Below, piece after piece: positions 27,484-36,360 of a DNA stretch of 64,000 nt. The notes beneath the pieces were generated by a model. It was given only the letters and a program-made list of their open reading frames with translations, had not been told where the DNA came from and made no database searches. The translations under genes were made by a program, and so were the position numbers. Position 1 is the first letter of the stretch. Every line of letters begins with the position of its first letter. Source of the DNA: Saccharopolyspora_C sp040643635 (GTDB lineage Bacteria; Actinomycetota; Actinomycetes; Mycobacteriales; Pseudonocardiaceae). The stretch covers positions 140,975 through 204,974 of the forward strand of contig NZ_JBEYUS010000002.1 in NCBI RefSeq assembly GCF_040643635.1. The letters run 5' to 3'.

Positions 27484-28170
27484 GTGCGAATCCTTGTCGT
27501 GGAGGACGAGCAGCCGCTGGCCGACGCCGTCGCCCGCGGGCTGCGCAGGGAAGGCATGGCCGTGGACGTCGCCTACGACGGCGAGAGCGGCCAGGAGAAG
27601 GCGTCGATCACCCGCTACGACGTGATGGTGCTGGACCGGGACCTGCCGGTGATGTCCGGGGACGAGCTGTGCCGCCAGGTGGTGGCCTCCGGCGAGCTGA
27701 CCCGGGTGCTGATGCTCACCGCCAGCGGCACCGTGCAGGACCGGGTGGACGGCCTGTCGCTGGGCGCCGACGACTACCTGGCGAAGCCGTTCGCGTTCCC
27801 GGAGCTGATCGCGCGGGTGCGGGCGCTGGGCAGGCGCGCGACCCCGGCGGTGCCACCGCTGCTGACCGCGCGCGGCCTGGTGCTGGACCCGGCGCGGCGG
27901 GTGGTGCGGCGCGACGGCGCCGAGGTGGAGCTGACCCGCAAGGAGTTCGGCGTGCTGGAGGTGCTGCTGGCGGCGGGCGGCGCGGTGGTCAGCTCGGAGG
28001 AGCTGCTGGAGCGGGTGTGGGACGAGCACGCCGACCCGTTCACCACCACCGTGCGGGTCACGATGATGACGTTGCGCAAGAAGCTCGGCGAGCCCGCGGT
28101 CATCGACACCGTCGTCGGCTCCGGCTACCGGGTGCCGTCGGCGGGCCGCGCCGAGCACAGCGGGGCGTGA
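27484..28170 (+). CDS. OmpR-family response regulator
   Basis: A 228-residue two-component regulator. The receiver domain has the acidic pocket VVEDE (5-9), phospho-acceptor Asp51 in MVLDRDLP and the conserved Lys in YLAKPF. The C-terminal winged helix (about 130-222) ends in RVTMMTLRKKLGEPAVIDTV and SGYR. GTG at 27484. It overlaps the histidine kinase gene by four bases, so they form one signalling pair. The stimulus is unknown. Confidence 0.92.
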   Translation: MRILVVEDEQPLADAVARGLRREGMAVDVAYDGESGQEKASITRYDVMVLDRDLPVMSGDELCRQVVASGELTRVLMLTASGTVQDRVDGLSLGADDYLAKPFAFPELIARVRALGRRATPAVPPLLTARGLVLDPARRVVRRDGAEVELTRKEFGVLEVLLAAGGAVVSSEELLERVWDEHADPFTTTVRVTMMTLRKKLGEPAVIDTVVGSGYRVPSAGRAEHSGA

Positions 28171-29333
28171 GCGTGGGCCGAACGGCGGTGCCACCCGGCC
28201 TGCGCCCGCTGATCCGGCGCGGTCCCGGGTTGCGCGCCCGGTTGACGCTGCTGGCGACCGGCCTGGTCGCCGCGGTGAGCGGACTGCTGCTGTGGCTGGG
28301 CTGGGTGCTGGTCGGCAACGTGGTCGCGGGCGTGCCGCGGCTGCCCCCGGGCGGTCTGGTCCGGGTGGGCGAGGTGCTGGTGCCGGCCGAGCAGCTCGGG
28401 GCCGCGCTGCGCACCTCCGCCCGCCAGCAGGTGCTCGGCGCCGGTGGTGCCGCCTTCGTGGCGGTGGTGCTGGCGGCGGGGGTGCTGGCGTGGACGGTGA
28501 CGGGCCGGGTGCTGCGCCCGCTGCAGGAGGTGACCGACTCGGCGCGGCGGCTGTCCGCGGAGTCGCTGGACGAGCGGATCGCGCTGGGCGGCCCGCGGGA
28601 CGAGGTCGCGGAGCTGGCGGACACGTTCGACGCGATGCTGGACCGGTTGCAGGCCGCGTTCGACTCGCAGCGCCGCTTCGTCGCCAACGCCAGCCACGAG
28701 CTGCGCACGCCGCTGGCGGTGATCCGGACCGAGCTGGACGTGACGTTGAGCGATCCGGACGCCGACGCCGAGGAGCTGCGCCGGATGGCCGAGGTGCTGC
28801 GCGAGGCCGCGACCAGGGCGGAACGGCTCGTGGAGGCGCTGCTGCTGCTGGCCCGCACCGACGGCGCCGAACTGGGGCGCGGCGAGCGGGTGGACCTCGC
28901 CGAGGTGGCGGCCCGCGCCCGGCGCGGCGTCGAGGCGGAGGCGCAGGCGCGCTCGGTGCGGATCACCTGCGGCGGCGGGCCCGCGGTCGTGCTGGGCGAT
29001 CCGGAGCTGCTGGAGCGGGTGGCCGGGAACCTGCTGGAGAACGCGGTGCGGCACAACGCCGACGGCGGCTGGGCGGAGGTCGTCGCGGAGGTCGCGGGCC
29101 CGGTGGCGCGGCTGCGGGTGTCCTCCTCCGGCCCGCGGATCGATCCGGGCCAGGTGGACGCGCTGTTCGACCCGTTCCGCCGTGCCGGGGTGCAGCGCAC
29201 CGCCCGGACCGGCGCCGGGCTGGGCCTGTCCATCGTCCGCGCCGCCGTCACCGCCCACGGCGGCCGCGTCACCGCCACCCCCGTCGACGGCGGCGGCCTC
29301 ACCGTTCAGGTCGAACTGCCCGCGTGGCGGTGA
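28167..29333 (+). CDS. Sensor histidine kinase
   Basis: A 388-residue membrane kinase. Two transmembrane helices (about 26-54 and 92-112) bracket a short extracytoplasmic loop of about 40 residues, followed by HAMP (113-165), the H box FVANASHELRTPLAVI (His177), the N box GNLLENAVRHN and the G box RTGAGLGLSIVRAAV. The F box is present but short. The very small sensor loop suggests sensing in or near the membrane. GTG at 28167 overlaps the regulator's stop (GTGA). Confidence 0.92.
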   Translation: MSVGRTAVPPGLRPLIRRGPGLRARLTLLATGLVAAVSGLLLWLGWVLVGNVVAGVPRLPPGGLVRVGEVLVPAEQLGAALRTSARQQVLGAGGAAFVAVVLAAGVLAWTVTGRVLRPLQEVTDSARRLSAESLDERIALGGPRDEVAELADTFDAMLDRLQAAFDSQRRFVANASHELRTPLAVIRTELDVTLSDPDADAEELRRMAEVLREAATRAERLVEALLLLARTDGAELGRGERVDLAEVAARARRGVEAEAQARSVRITCGGGPAVVLGDPELLERVAGNLLENAVRHNADGGWAEVVAEVAGPVARLRVSSSGPRIDPGQVDALFDPFRRAGVQRTARTGAGLGLSIVRAAVTAHGGRVTATPVDGGGLTVQVELPAWR

Positions 29334-29470
29334 GGGCCGGGGCGTTCGGCGGTGCGCGGCATCCGGTTCGGCGGTGCCGCGCGATGTTCCCGGGAGGTCG
29401 GCACCGCGCCCGTTCATCGAGTCGAGCGACGGCACCACCGGCTGCGGAGGACCGCGGAACCGCGGGTGAC

Positions 29471-29495
29471 CGGATCGCGCGGGGGTACCGATCCG
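29471..29495 (+). terminator. Possible terminator of the two-component operon
   Basis: 7-bp arms CGGATCG / CGATCCG with an 11-base G-rich loop, 138 bp after the kinase stop. Weak on its own. The rest of 29334-29519 holds nothing I recognise. Confidence 0.35.
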
Positions 29496-29519
29496 CGTGG
29501 TCCACCGCCCCGGAACGAC

Positions 29520-29554
29520 GCAGGGCCGGGGAGGTGGTGCCTCCCCGGCCCTGC
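29520..29554. terminator. Terminator of the fadA-fadB operon
   Basis: Perfect 15-bp arms (GCAGGGCCGGGGAGG / CCTCCCCGGCCCTGC) with a 5-base loop, 14 bp past the fadB-like stop on the minus strand. It also stops rightward read-through from the kinase. Confidence 0.82.
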
Positions 29555-29568
29555 TGCGACTCGTCCGA

Positions 29569-31674
29569 TCAGGCGGGCACCGAGGCCACGCCCTTCGGCA
29601 GGAACCGCGTGCCGTTGACCTGCTCGGCGATGCCGGAGCGGTCCAGGTAGGCGGTGATGCCGCCCAGCCAGAACGGCCAGCCCGCGCCGAGCAGCATGCA
29701 CAGGTCGATATCCTGCGCCTCGGCGACGACGCCCTCGTCGAGCATCAGCCGGATCTCCTGGGCCAGCGCCTCCAGCGCCCGGTCCCGCACCTGCTCCGAG
29801 GTCGACGGGTTCGAGCCCTGCTCCCACAGCGCGACGACCTCGGGGTCGACGACCTGGCCGCCCTGCTCGTCCTGCTGCCACACGGCGGTCTTGCCCGCCT
29901 TGACGAACCGCTGCAGGTTCTCGCTGATGCCGAACCGGTCCGGGAACGCCGCGTGCATCGTCTCGTTGACGTGTTGGGCGACGGCCGGGCCGACGAGCTG
30001 CAGCAGCACCAGCGGGCTCATCGGCAGGCCCAGCGGGGTCAGGGCGCGGTCGGCCACGTCGAACGGGGTGCCCTCGTCGACGGCGGCGATGATCTCGCCC
30101 ATGAAGCGGGTCAGCAGCCGGTTCACCACGAACGCCGGGGCGTCCTTGACCAGCACGCTGGACTTCTTCAGCTGCTTGCTGACCGAGAACGCGGTGGCCA
30201 GCGAGGCGTCGTCGGTCCGCTCGCCGCGCACGATCTCCAGCAGCGGCAGCACGGCGACCGGGTTGAAGAAGTGGAAGCCCACGACCCGCTCGGGGTTGGT
30301 CAGCTTCGAGGCCATCTCGGTGATCGACAGCGAGGAGGTGTTGGTGGCCAGCACGGCCTCCGGGGAGACGTGCTGCTCCAGCTCGGCGAACACCTTCTGC
30401 TTGACCGTCATCTCCTCGAAGACGGCTTCGATGACGAAGTCGGCGTCCGCGAACGCGGCCTTGTCCAGCGACCCGGTGACCAGCGCCTTGAGCCGGTTCG
30501 CGCCGTCGGGCGAGAGCCTGCCCTTGCCGAGCAGCTTGTCGATCTCGCCGTGGATGTAGGCGACGCCGCGGTCGATGCGCTCCTGGTCGACGTCGGTGAT
30601 GACCACCGGCACCTTGAGGCGGCGCACGAACAGCAGCGCCAGCTGCCCGGCCATCAGCCCGGCGCCGACGACGCCGACCTTCTTGACCTCGCGGGCCAGC
30701 GACTTGTCCGGAGCACCGGCCGGCCGCTTGACCCGCTTCTGGGTGAGGTCGAAGGAGTACAGCCCGGCGCGCAGCTCGTCGGACATGAGCGCGTCGGCGA
30801 GCGCCTCGGTCTCGGCCGCGTACCCGGCGTCGAGGTCGTTGCCGCGGGCCAGTTCGAGCAGCTCGACGGCCTTGGTGACCGCGGGCGAGGCGCCCTGGGT
30901 GCGGGCGGTGACGATGCCCTGGGCGCGGGCGATCGCGTCGTCCCAGGCCTGGCCGCGGTCGATCTCGGCGCGCTGCACGGTCTGCTCGCCGCCGACCACG
31001 CGCACCGCCCAGCGGATCGACTCCTCGAGGAAGTCGGCGCTCTCCAGCTGCGCGTCGAAGATGCCCAGGCCGGTGGCCTTCTTCGCGTTGAGCATCTTGT
31101 TCTGGTTCAGCGCGTTCTCGATGATCACGCTGACCGCGGCGTCCGCGCCGATCAGGTTCGGCAGCAGCTGGGTGCCGCCCCAGCCGGGGAACAGGCCGAG
31201 GAAGCACTCCGGGAACGCGATCGCGTTCACGCTCTCCGACACGGTCCGGTAGTGGCAGGACAGCGCCAGCTCCAGGCCGCCGCCCAGCGCCGCGCCGTTG
31301 ACGAACGCGAAGGTGGGGATGGTCGACTCGGTGAGCCTGCGGAACACGTCGTGCCCGGTCTGCGCGACCTGGTGGGCGTGCACCCGCTCGCCGATCTGGG
31401 TGACACCGGAGAGGTCGGCGCCGACGGCGAACACGAACGGCTTGCCGGTGACCGCGATCGCGGCGGGCTCGGCGGCGAACGCCTCGTCCAGCGCGGCGTT
31501 CAGGGCGGTGAGCCCGCCGGGGCCGAACGTGGACGGCCGGGTGTGGTCGTGGCCGTTGTCGATGGTGATCAGCGCGAGCGTGCCGCCGAGCCCGGGCACG
31601 TCCAGCAGCCTGGTGCGCGCCTGGGTGACGACCTCGTCCGGGAACAGCGCTGCGAAGTCGGTCTGCGTGCTCAC
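29569..31674 (-). CDS. fadB: FadB-type enoyl-CoA hydratase / 3-hydroxyacyl-CoA dehydrogenase
   Basis: A 701-residue bifunctional beta-oxidation enzyme. The crotonase domain (about 20-230) has the oxyanion-hole segment FVNGAALGGGLELALSCHYR and catalytic Glu region AFPECFLGLFPGWGGT. The NAD-binding domain begins with KVGVVGAGLMAGQLALL, and the 3HCDH domain contains GFHFFNPVAVLPLLEIV (catalytic His) followed by a duplicated C-terminal domain. GTG at 31674 overlaps the thiolase stop (GTGA), so hydration, oxidation and thiolysis are made from one message. The open frame continues upstream antisense to nothing real; it is the thiolase region in another frame. Confidence 0.93.
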   Translation of the reverse strand: MSTQTDFAALFPDEVVTQARTRLLDVPGLGGTLALITIDNGHDHTRPSTFGPGGLTALNAALDEAFAAEPAAIAVTGKPFVFAVGADLSGVTQIGERVHAHQVAQTGHDVFRRLTESTIPTFAFVNGAALGGGLELALSCHYRTVSESVNAIAFPECFLGLFPGWGGTQLLPNLIGADAAVSVIIENALNQNKMLNAKKATGLGIFDAQLESADFLEESIRWAVRVVGGEQTVQRAEIDRGQAWDDAIARAQGIVTARTQGASPAVTKAVELLELARGNDLDAGYAAETEALADALMSDELRAGLYSFDLTQKRVKRPAGAPDKSLAREVKKVGVVGAGLMAGQLALLFVRRLKVPVVITDVDQERIDRGVAYIHGEIDKLLGKGRLSPDGANRLKALVTGSLDKAAFADADFVIEAVFEEMTVKQKVFAELEQHVSPEAVLATNTSSLSITEMASKLTNPERVVGFHFFNPVAVLPLLEIVRGERTDDASLATAFSVSKQLKKSSVLVKDAPAFVVNRLLTRFMGEIIAAVDEGTPFDVADRALTPLGLPMSPLVLLQLVGPAVAQHVNETMHAAFPDRFGISENLQRFVKAGKTAVWQQDEQGGQVVDPEVVALWEQGSNPSTSEQVRDRALEALAQEIRLMLDEGVVAEAQDIDLCMLLGAGWPFWLGGITAYLDRSGIAEQVNGTRFLPKGVASVPA

Positions 31675-32918
31675 TTCGCGCCCCCTGCGGTGTCGAAGTT
31701 CGGGTTCTCCCAGATGACCGTGCCGCCCATGCCGAAGCCGATGCACATGGTGGTCAGGCCGTAGCGCACCTCGGGGTGCTCGGCGAAGTGCCGGGACAGC
31801 TGCGTCATCAGCCGCACCCCGGAGGAGGCGAGCGGGTGGCCGCAGGCGATGGCGCCGCCCCACGGGTTGACCCGCTGGTCGTCGTCGGCGATGCCGAAGT
31901 GCTCCAGGAAGGCGAGCACCTGCACCGCGAACGCCTCGTTGATCTCGAAGAGGCCGATGTCGGCGATGTCGAGCCCGGCGCGCTTGAGGGCCTTCTCGGT
32001 GGCCGGGATCGGGCCGACGCCCATGACCTCCGGTTCGACGCCGGCGAAGGCGTAGCCGACGAGCTTCATGCCGATGGGCAGGCCCAGCTCGCGGGCGGTC
32101 TCGGCGTCCGCGAGCACGCAGCCGGTGGCGCCGTCGTTGAGCCCGGCGGCGTTGCCCGGGGTGACCCGGCCGTGCGGGCGGAACGGGGTCTTGAGCCCGG
32201 CCAGCGCTTCGGTGGTGGTGCCGGGGCGCGGCGGCTCGTCGGCGGTGGCGAGGCCCCAGCCCTGCTCGGCGGAGCGGGTGGAGACCGGCACCAGGTCGGC
32301 GGCGATCTTGCCCGCGAGCTGCGCGGCCTCGTAGCGCTGCTGGCTCAGCGCCGCGTAGGCGTCGGTGCGCTCCTTGGTGAGGCTCGGGTAGCGGTCGTGC
32401 ACGTTCTCCGCGGTCGAGCCCATGATCAGCGCGGAGGGGTCGACCACGCTGTCGGCGACGTAGCGCGGGTTCGGGTCGACGCCCTCGCCCATCGGGTGGT
32501 TGCCCATGTGCTCGACGCCGCCGGCGATGGCGATGTCGTAGGCGCCGAAGCCGATGCCGCCCGCGATGCTGGTCACCGCGGTCATCGCGCCCGCGCACAT
32601 GCGGTCGATGGCGAAGCCGGGCACGGACTGCGGCAGGCCCGCCAGCAGCGAGGCGCTGCGGCCGATGGTCAGGCCCTGGTCGCCGATCTGGGTGGTGGCG
32701 GCGATGGCGACCTCGTCGATGCGCTCCGGCGGCAGCTCGGGGTGGCGCCGCAGCAGTTCGCGGATGACCTTGACGACCAGGTCGTCGGCGCGGGTCTCGG
32801 CGTAGATCCCCTTCTTGCCTGCCTTGCCGAACGGCGTGCGGACGCCGTCGACGAAGACCACGTCCCGTACGGCACGTGCGCTGCGCGGGTCGGCTGGTGC
32901 CGACGCGGGTGCGACCAC
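31671..32918 (-). CDS. fadA: Acetyl-CoA acyltransferase (thiolase)
   Basis: A 415-residue thiolase, which cleaves 3-ketoacyl-CoA. The nucleophilic Cys is in DRMCAGAM (Cys108), NEAFAVQ and GHPLASSG supply the catalytic histidines, and the second Cys is in TTMCIGFGMGG. It is first gene of a two-gene operon with the fadB-like gene. An inverted repeat TTACC-N4-GGTAA lies about 125 bp upstream and may bind a regulator. The start is GTG at 32918. Confidence 0.93.
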   Translation of the reverse strand: MVAPASAPADPRSARAVRDVVFVDGVRTPFGKAGKKGIYAETRADDLVVKVIRELLRRHPELPPERIDEVAIAATTQIGDQGLTIGRSASLLAGLPQSVPGFAIDRMCAGAMTAVTSIAGGIGFGAYDIAIAGGVEHMGNHPMGEGVDPNPRYVADSVVDPSALIMGSTAENVHDRYPSLTKERTDAYAALSQQRYEAAQLAGKIAADLVPVSTRSAEQGWGLATADEPPRPGTTTEALAGLKTPFRPHGRVTPGNAAGLNDGATGCVLADAETARELGLPIGMKLVGYAFAGVEPEVMGVGPIPATEKALKRAGLDIADIGLFEINEAFAVQVLAFLEHFGIADDDQRVNPWGGAIACGHPLASSGVRLMTQLSRHFAEHPEVRYGLTTMCIGFGMGGTVIWENPNFDTAGGAK

Positions 32919-33226
32919 GGCGTGCTCCTCACTGTGTGGGTCCTGCGTTGTGCGGGTTCCGGACCGGCCCGGCGGCGATCGTCCGGGAAGTGGGCACCGG
33001 CCCCGCCGCTACTGGTCGGTAACAGCCACTCTAGCGCTTATTACCCACCGGTAACCACCGGGTTCGGGGGGCTACCTCGGTGTCGGTTCGCTCACAGCTC
33101 CACCTGCGGGTTCGGCCGCCGGGAGATCGCGCGGCCAGCCTACGCACCCCGGGCCCGCGCGCCCGGTGGCGACGACGCGGCGAAGATCGATTGAACCGGT
33201 CCGCGACGGGGCCGATAGTGGGTCCC
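32919..33226. other. Divergent promoter region between fadA and the ArsR-GNAT gene
   Basis: 308 bp without a gene. It contains an AT-richer island (about 33010-33060) with GGTCGGTAACA, CTTATTACCC and the operator-like palindrome listed separately. The ArsR-GNAT start lies 170 bp to the right of that island. Confidence 0.5.
33041..33054. promoter_or_regulatory. Operator-like palindrome upstream of fadA
   Basis: TTACCCACCGGTAA: 5-bp arms TTACC/GGTAA around CACC. A related half-site GGTCGGTAACA lies about 20 bp to the left. It resembles the size and symmetry of TetR-type operators common upstream of fatty-acid degradation genes. Inference only. Confidence 0.4.
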
Positions 33227-34252
33227 ATGACCGACCCAGCAGTGCTGCCCGGCGCGGCCGCGTTCTTCGGCTGCCTCGCCGACCCGACCCGCCTCCGGCT
33301 GCTGCACGCCGTCGCCGCGGACGGGCCGAGCACGGTCGGGGAGCTGGCGCGGCGGCTCGGCATCGGCCAGTCCACCTGCTCGCACCACCTGCGCAGGCTC
33401 GCCGCCGCCGAGCTGGTCGTGCTGCGCGAACGGGGCAGCAGCACCTCGGTGGCGGTGGGCACCGCGCGGCTCACCGGAGCGTGGCAGGTGGCGGATCTGC
33501 TCCTCGGGCTCGTGCCGGACGCCGGAGCTCCGCCGAGCACCCGAACCGGCCCGGATGCCGGAACGCACCCAGGAGCCGGAGCGCATCCAGGAACCGGAAC
33601 GCCGTCGGGAATCGGGACACCGTCAGGGACCGGAACGTCCTCAGGAGCCGGGACACCGTCGGGAACCGGAACCCGCTCAGCGGCCGGGACGGATTCGGGA
33701 GCGGGGACGGACCGGGAAGCGCGACCATCCGCGGTCGCCGGACCCGCGGCGACCGGCCCGGCCGACCCGCTCGTGCGCCCGCTCGACGCCCGCGACTGGG
33801 ACGCGGTGCGGCGGATCTACGCCGAAGGCATCGCCACCGGCAGCGCCACCTTCGAGACCGAGGTGCCCGCCGCTGCCGAGCTGGACGGCAAGTGGCCGCC
33901 GGAGCACCGGTGGGTCGCCGAACTCGACGGCGAGCTCGCGGGCTGGGCCGCGCTCACCCCGGTCTCGGCGCGCCGCTGCTACGCGGGCGTCGCCGAGGTC
34001 TCGATCTACGTGGCCGCCGCCGCGCGCGGCCGCGGTGTCGGCGGGCTGCTGCTGGACCGCCAGGTCCGAGCCGCCGACGACGCCGGGCTGTGGACCCTGC
34101 AATCGGTGATCTTCCCGGAGAACCGGGCGTGCCTCGCGCTGCACCACGCGGCGGGCTTCCGCACCGTCGGCGTCCGGGAGCGCATCGGGATGCTCCGCGG
34201 CAGGTGGCGGAACACCGTGCTGGTCGAGCGCCGCCGCCCCGGCCCGGGCTGA
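33227..34252 (+). CDS. ArsR-type regulator fused to a GNAT acetyltransferase
   Basis: A 341-residue two-domain protein. Residues 1-98 form an ArsR/SmtB winged helix (CLADPTRLRLLHAVAADGPS, recognition helix STCSHHLRRLAAAELV). Residues 101-180 are a low-complexity Gly/Thr/Pro/Ser linker. Residues 181-341 are a GNAT domain of the phosphinothricin/ArsN acetyltransferase type, with acetyl-CoA motif RGRGVGGLLLDRQ and ending GFRTVGVRERIGM. The classical ArsR metal motif ELCVCDL is absent. ArsN enzymes acetylate arsinothricin or phosphinothricin, so a self-regulated detoxification protein is possible (inference). Confidence 0.85.
   Translation: MTDPAVLPGAAAFFGCLADPTRLRLLHAVAADGPSTVGELARRLGIGQSTCSHHLRRLAAAELVVLRERGSSTSVAVGTARLTGAWQVADLLLGLVPDAGAPPSTRTGPDAGTHPGAGAHPGTGTPSGIGTPSGTGTSSGAGTPSGTGTRSAAGTDSGAGTDREARPSAVAGPAATGPADPLVRPLDARDWDAVRRIYAEGIATGSATFETEVPAAAELDGKWPPEHRWVAELDGELAGWAALTPVSARRCYAGVAEVSIYVAAAARGRGVGGLLLDRQVRAADDAGLWTLQSVIFPENRACLALHHAAGFRTVGVRERIGMLRGRWRNTVLVERRRPGPG
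33560..33703 (+). repeat. 18-bp in-frame minisatellite in the ArsR-GNAT linker
   Basis: Eight imperfect 18-bp units (GGAACNCCNTCAGGAACC-like) encode six-residue repeats such as GTPSGT. The period is a multiple of three, so copy changes would alter linker length without a frameshift. Confidence 0.8.
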
Positions 34253-34273
34253 GCGGGGCGGCGGCCCGCGGAC

Positions 34274-35524
34274 CTAGGAGCCGCCCGGCTCGGCCTGCAG
34301 CGCGGTGCTCAACGGCGTCGCGGTCAGCCCGATCTGCCACTCCCGGGCGCCCCGCTCGCGCAGCCGGTTCGCCACCGACTCCACGCCGAGGTCCTCCGGC
34401 GGTGTCCAGCACAGCCGCCGCAGCAGGTCCGGCAGCAGCAGGTTCTCCATCGGCAGCCCGTGCTCCTCGGCGATGGCCGACATGGCCGACTTCGCCGCGG
34501 ACAACCGGGCCGCGGCCGCCGGATCGCGGTCCGCCCACCGGTTCGGCGACGGCGGGCCGTCCTGCGGCGGGGAGACCACCGGCAGCTCGTCCTGGGGGAG
34601 TTCGCGGGCCGCGCGCAGCGCACCCAGCCACGTCGAGGCGCGGCGGCGCTGCTGCCTGCCGCCGAACACCGGCAGCGCGGTCAGCTCCGATTCGGTTCCC
34701 GGGTTGCTCTGCGCGGCCTGCACCACGGCGGAGTCCGGCAGGATGCGACCCGGTGCGATGTCCCGCTCCGCGGCGATGCGGTCGCGCACCTGCCACAGCG
34801 AGCGGACGGCGGCGAGCTGGCGGGCGTTGCGGATCCGGTGGATGCCGGAGGTGCGGCGCCACGGTTCGGCGCGCGGGCGGGGCGGCTCGGCGGTGCGCAC
34901 CGCCTCGAACTCCTCCCACGCCCATTCGAGCTTGCCCTGGCGGGTCAGCTCCTCGCGCATCGCGTCGCGCAGGTCGATCAGCAGTTCCACGTCGAGCGCG
35001 GCGTACACCAGCCAATCGGCGGGCAGCGGGCGGCGCGACCAGTCGGCGGCGCTGTGGCCCTTCTCCAGCCGGTAGCCGAGCATGCGCTCGACGAGGGTGC
35101 CCAGCGAGACCCGGTCGAACCCGGCGAGCCGCCCGGCCAGTTCGGTGTCGAACAGCCGTTGCGGGTGCAGGTCCAGCTCGGACAGGCAGGGCAGGTCTTG
35201 GGACGCGGCGTGCAACACCCATTCGGTGTCGGCCAGCGCCGTTCTCAGGGGTTCCAGGGCACCGTTCAGCGCGACCGGATCGACCAGCACCGTTCCCGCA
35301 CCGTCCCGGCGCAGTTGCACCAGGTAGGCACGTTGTGAGTACCGGTATCCGGACGCGCGTTCGGTGTCCACCGCGACCGGACCGCTCCCCGCGGCCAGTG
35401 CGGCCGCGGCGGTCTCCAGTGCTTCGGGAGTCTCCACTACCGGCGGTACGCCGTCAGCGGGCTCGGTGAGCAGCACCGGCTCGGGACGGTCGGGCTCGAC
35501 GGACTCGGGGCAAGCAGCTTCCAC
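34274..35524 (-). CDS. RNase D-like 3'-5' exonuclease with HRDC domain
   Basis: A 416-residue protein of the actinobacterial RNase D family. The DEDDy exonuclease domain shows motif I DTE (Asp53, Glu55), motif II in HAASQDLPCL and motif III YAALDVELL. An HRDC domain follows (about 230-310, SLWQVRDRIAAERDIAPGRI), and a C-terminal domain of about 100 residues is conserved in relatives. It trims RNA 3' ends, presumably tRNA or rRNA precursors. Its place before the DUF3000 and haem genes matches mycobacteria (Rv2681). Confidence 0.9.
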   Translation of the reverse strand: MEAACPESVEPDRPEPVLLTEPADGVPPVVETPEALETAAAALAAGSGPVAVDTERASGYRYSQRAYLVQLRRDGAGTVLVDPVALNGALEPLRTALADTEWVLHAASQDLPCLSELDLHPQRLFDTELAGRLAGFDRVSLGTLVERMLGYRLEKGHSAADWSRRPLPADWLVYAALDVELLIDLRDAMREELTRQGKLEWAWEEFEAVRTAEPPRPRAEPWRRTSGIHRIRNARQLAAVRSLWQVRDRIAAERDIAPGRILPDSAVVQAAQSNPGTESELTALPVFGGRQQRRRASTWLGALRAARELPQDELPVVSPPQDGPPSPNRWADRDPAAAARLSAAKSAMSAIAEEHGLPMENLLLPDLLRRLCWTPPEDLGVESVANRLRERGAREWQIGLTATPLSTALQAEPGGS

Positions 35525-35643
35525 GGATATCAGACCTTACGTGTTGCGGTCCGCCCGCGGGTGCGACCAGCCCGAGGTCGTCAAGCCCGACCGGACCCGA
35601 CGATCGCGGTGGGACCTCGATTCACCCGATCAGGATCATCCGG

Positions 35644-36360
35644 TCATCTGATCACCCCGGCCCGCATGGCCAGGGCGACCATCTGCGCCCGGTCTCCGGT
35701 GCCCAACTTGCGGCCGATCCGAGACAGGTGACTCTTCACCGTGAGAGCGGAGAGGTTCAGCGCCTCACCGATCTCCTTGTTGGATCGGCCATCGGCCACC
35801 AGTTGCAGCACCTCGACCTCACGCCCGGACAGCTCCCGGGGCGTGTTGTCGGTTCCCGGGACCCGAGTGCCCGCTGCGAGCACCGGAGCCACGCTGGGGT
35901 CGGCATACACGCCGCCGTCGAGTACGCGGCGCACTCCGTCGGTGACGACCATCGGCGAGGCCGACTTCAGCAGGTACGCCTGAGCGCCTGCCTGGAAGGC
36001 GGCCCGGACCGCATAGGGGTCGTCGGACGAAGCGAGCACCACGATTCGCGGCCAGCCCTGGGTACGGAGTTCCGTGACCAGGTCGATGCCGGTCCCATCG
36101 GGGAGTCCGAGATCGAGGATCGCGAGGTCGCACGGACCGGTGGCCAGAGCGCGAGCCCTGGCCTCGGCCATGGATGCGGCCTCGTGCACCGTGCCGGCGC
36201 CCATCTGCAGCAACCGGGCGGCGATGGCCTCCCGGAGCAGCGGATGGTCGTCCACCACGAGCACCGTGAACAGCTCTTCCCGCGGGTGCGGGACCATGTT
36301 GGCCGGCAAAGCGCCGGCGGGCGTGGTTCGAGCGGCCTGACCTAAGCCGACGGCAGCCAC
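35644..36360 (-). CDS. Orphan NarL/LuxR-type response regulator
   Basis: A 238-residue regulator with a receiver domain (VLVVDDHPLLREAIAARLLQ; phospho-Asp in AILDLGLPDG; conserved Lys in YLLKSASP) and a C-terminal LuxR helix-turn-helix (LSGREVEVLQLVADGRSNKE ... LTVKSHLSRIGRKLG). No kinase gene is near. GTG at 36360 has GGGAGGT seven bases upstream; further upstream starts lack one. The 337-bp upstream region contains several palindromes. Confidence 0.88.
   Translation of the reverse strand: MAAVGLGQAARTTPAGALPANMVPHPREELFTVLVVDDHPLLREAIAARLLQMGAGTVHEAASMAEARARALATGPCDLAILDLGLPDGTGIDLVTELRTQGWPRIVVLASSDDPYAVRAAFQAGAQAYLLKSASPMVVTDGVRRVLDGGVYADPSVAPVLAAGTRVPGTDNTPRELSGREVEVLQLVADGRSNKEIGEALNLSALTVKSHLSRIGRKLGTGDRAQMVALAMRAGVIR

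Noticed and set aside
24916..28194. A 1092-codon minus-strand open frame over dxs and the response regulator
   Set aside because: It mirrors real plus-strand genes and reads as Arg/His/Pro-rich low-complexity sequence typical of antisense frames.
29569..32598. The fadB frame extended upstream to 1009 residues
   Set aside because: The extension reads the thiolase gene out of frame. The GTG at 31674 overlapping the thiolase stop gives the right family length.
33560..33703. Possible CRISPR array (regular 18-bp units)
   Set aside because: Units are contiguous without spacers, too short, and lie in frame inside a protein linker.
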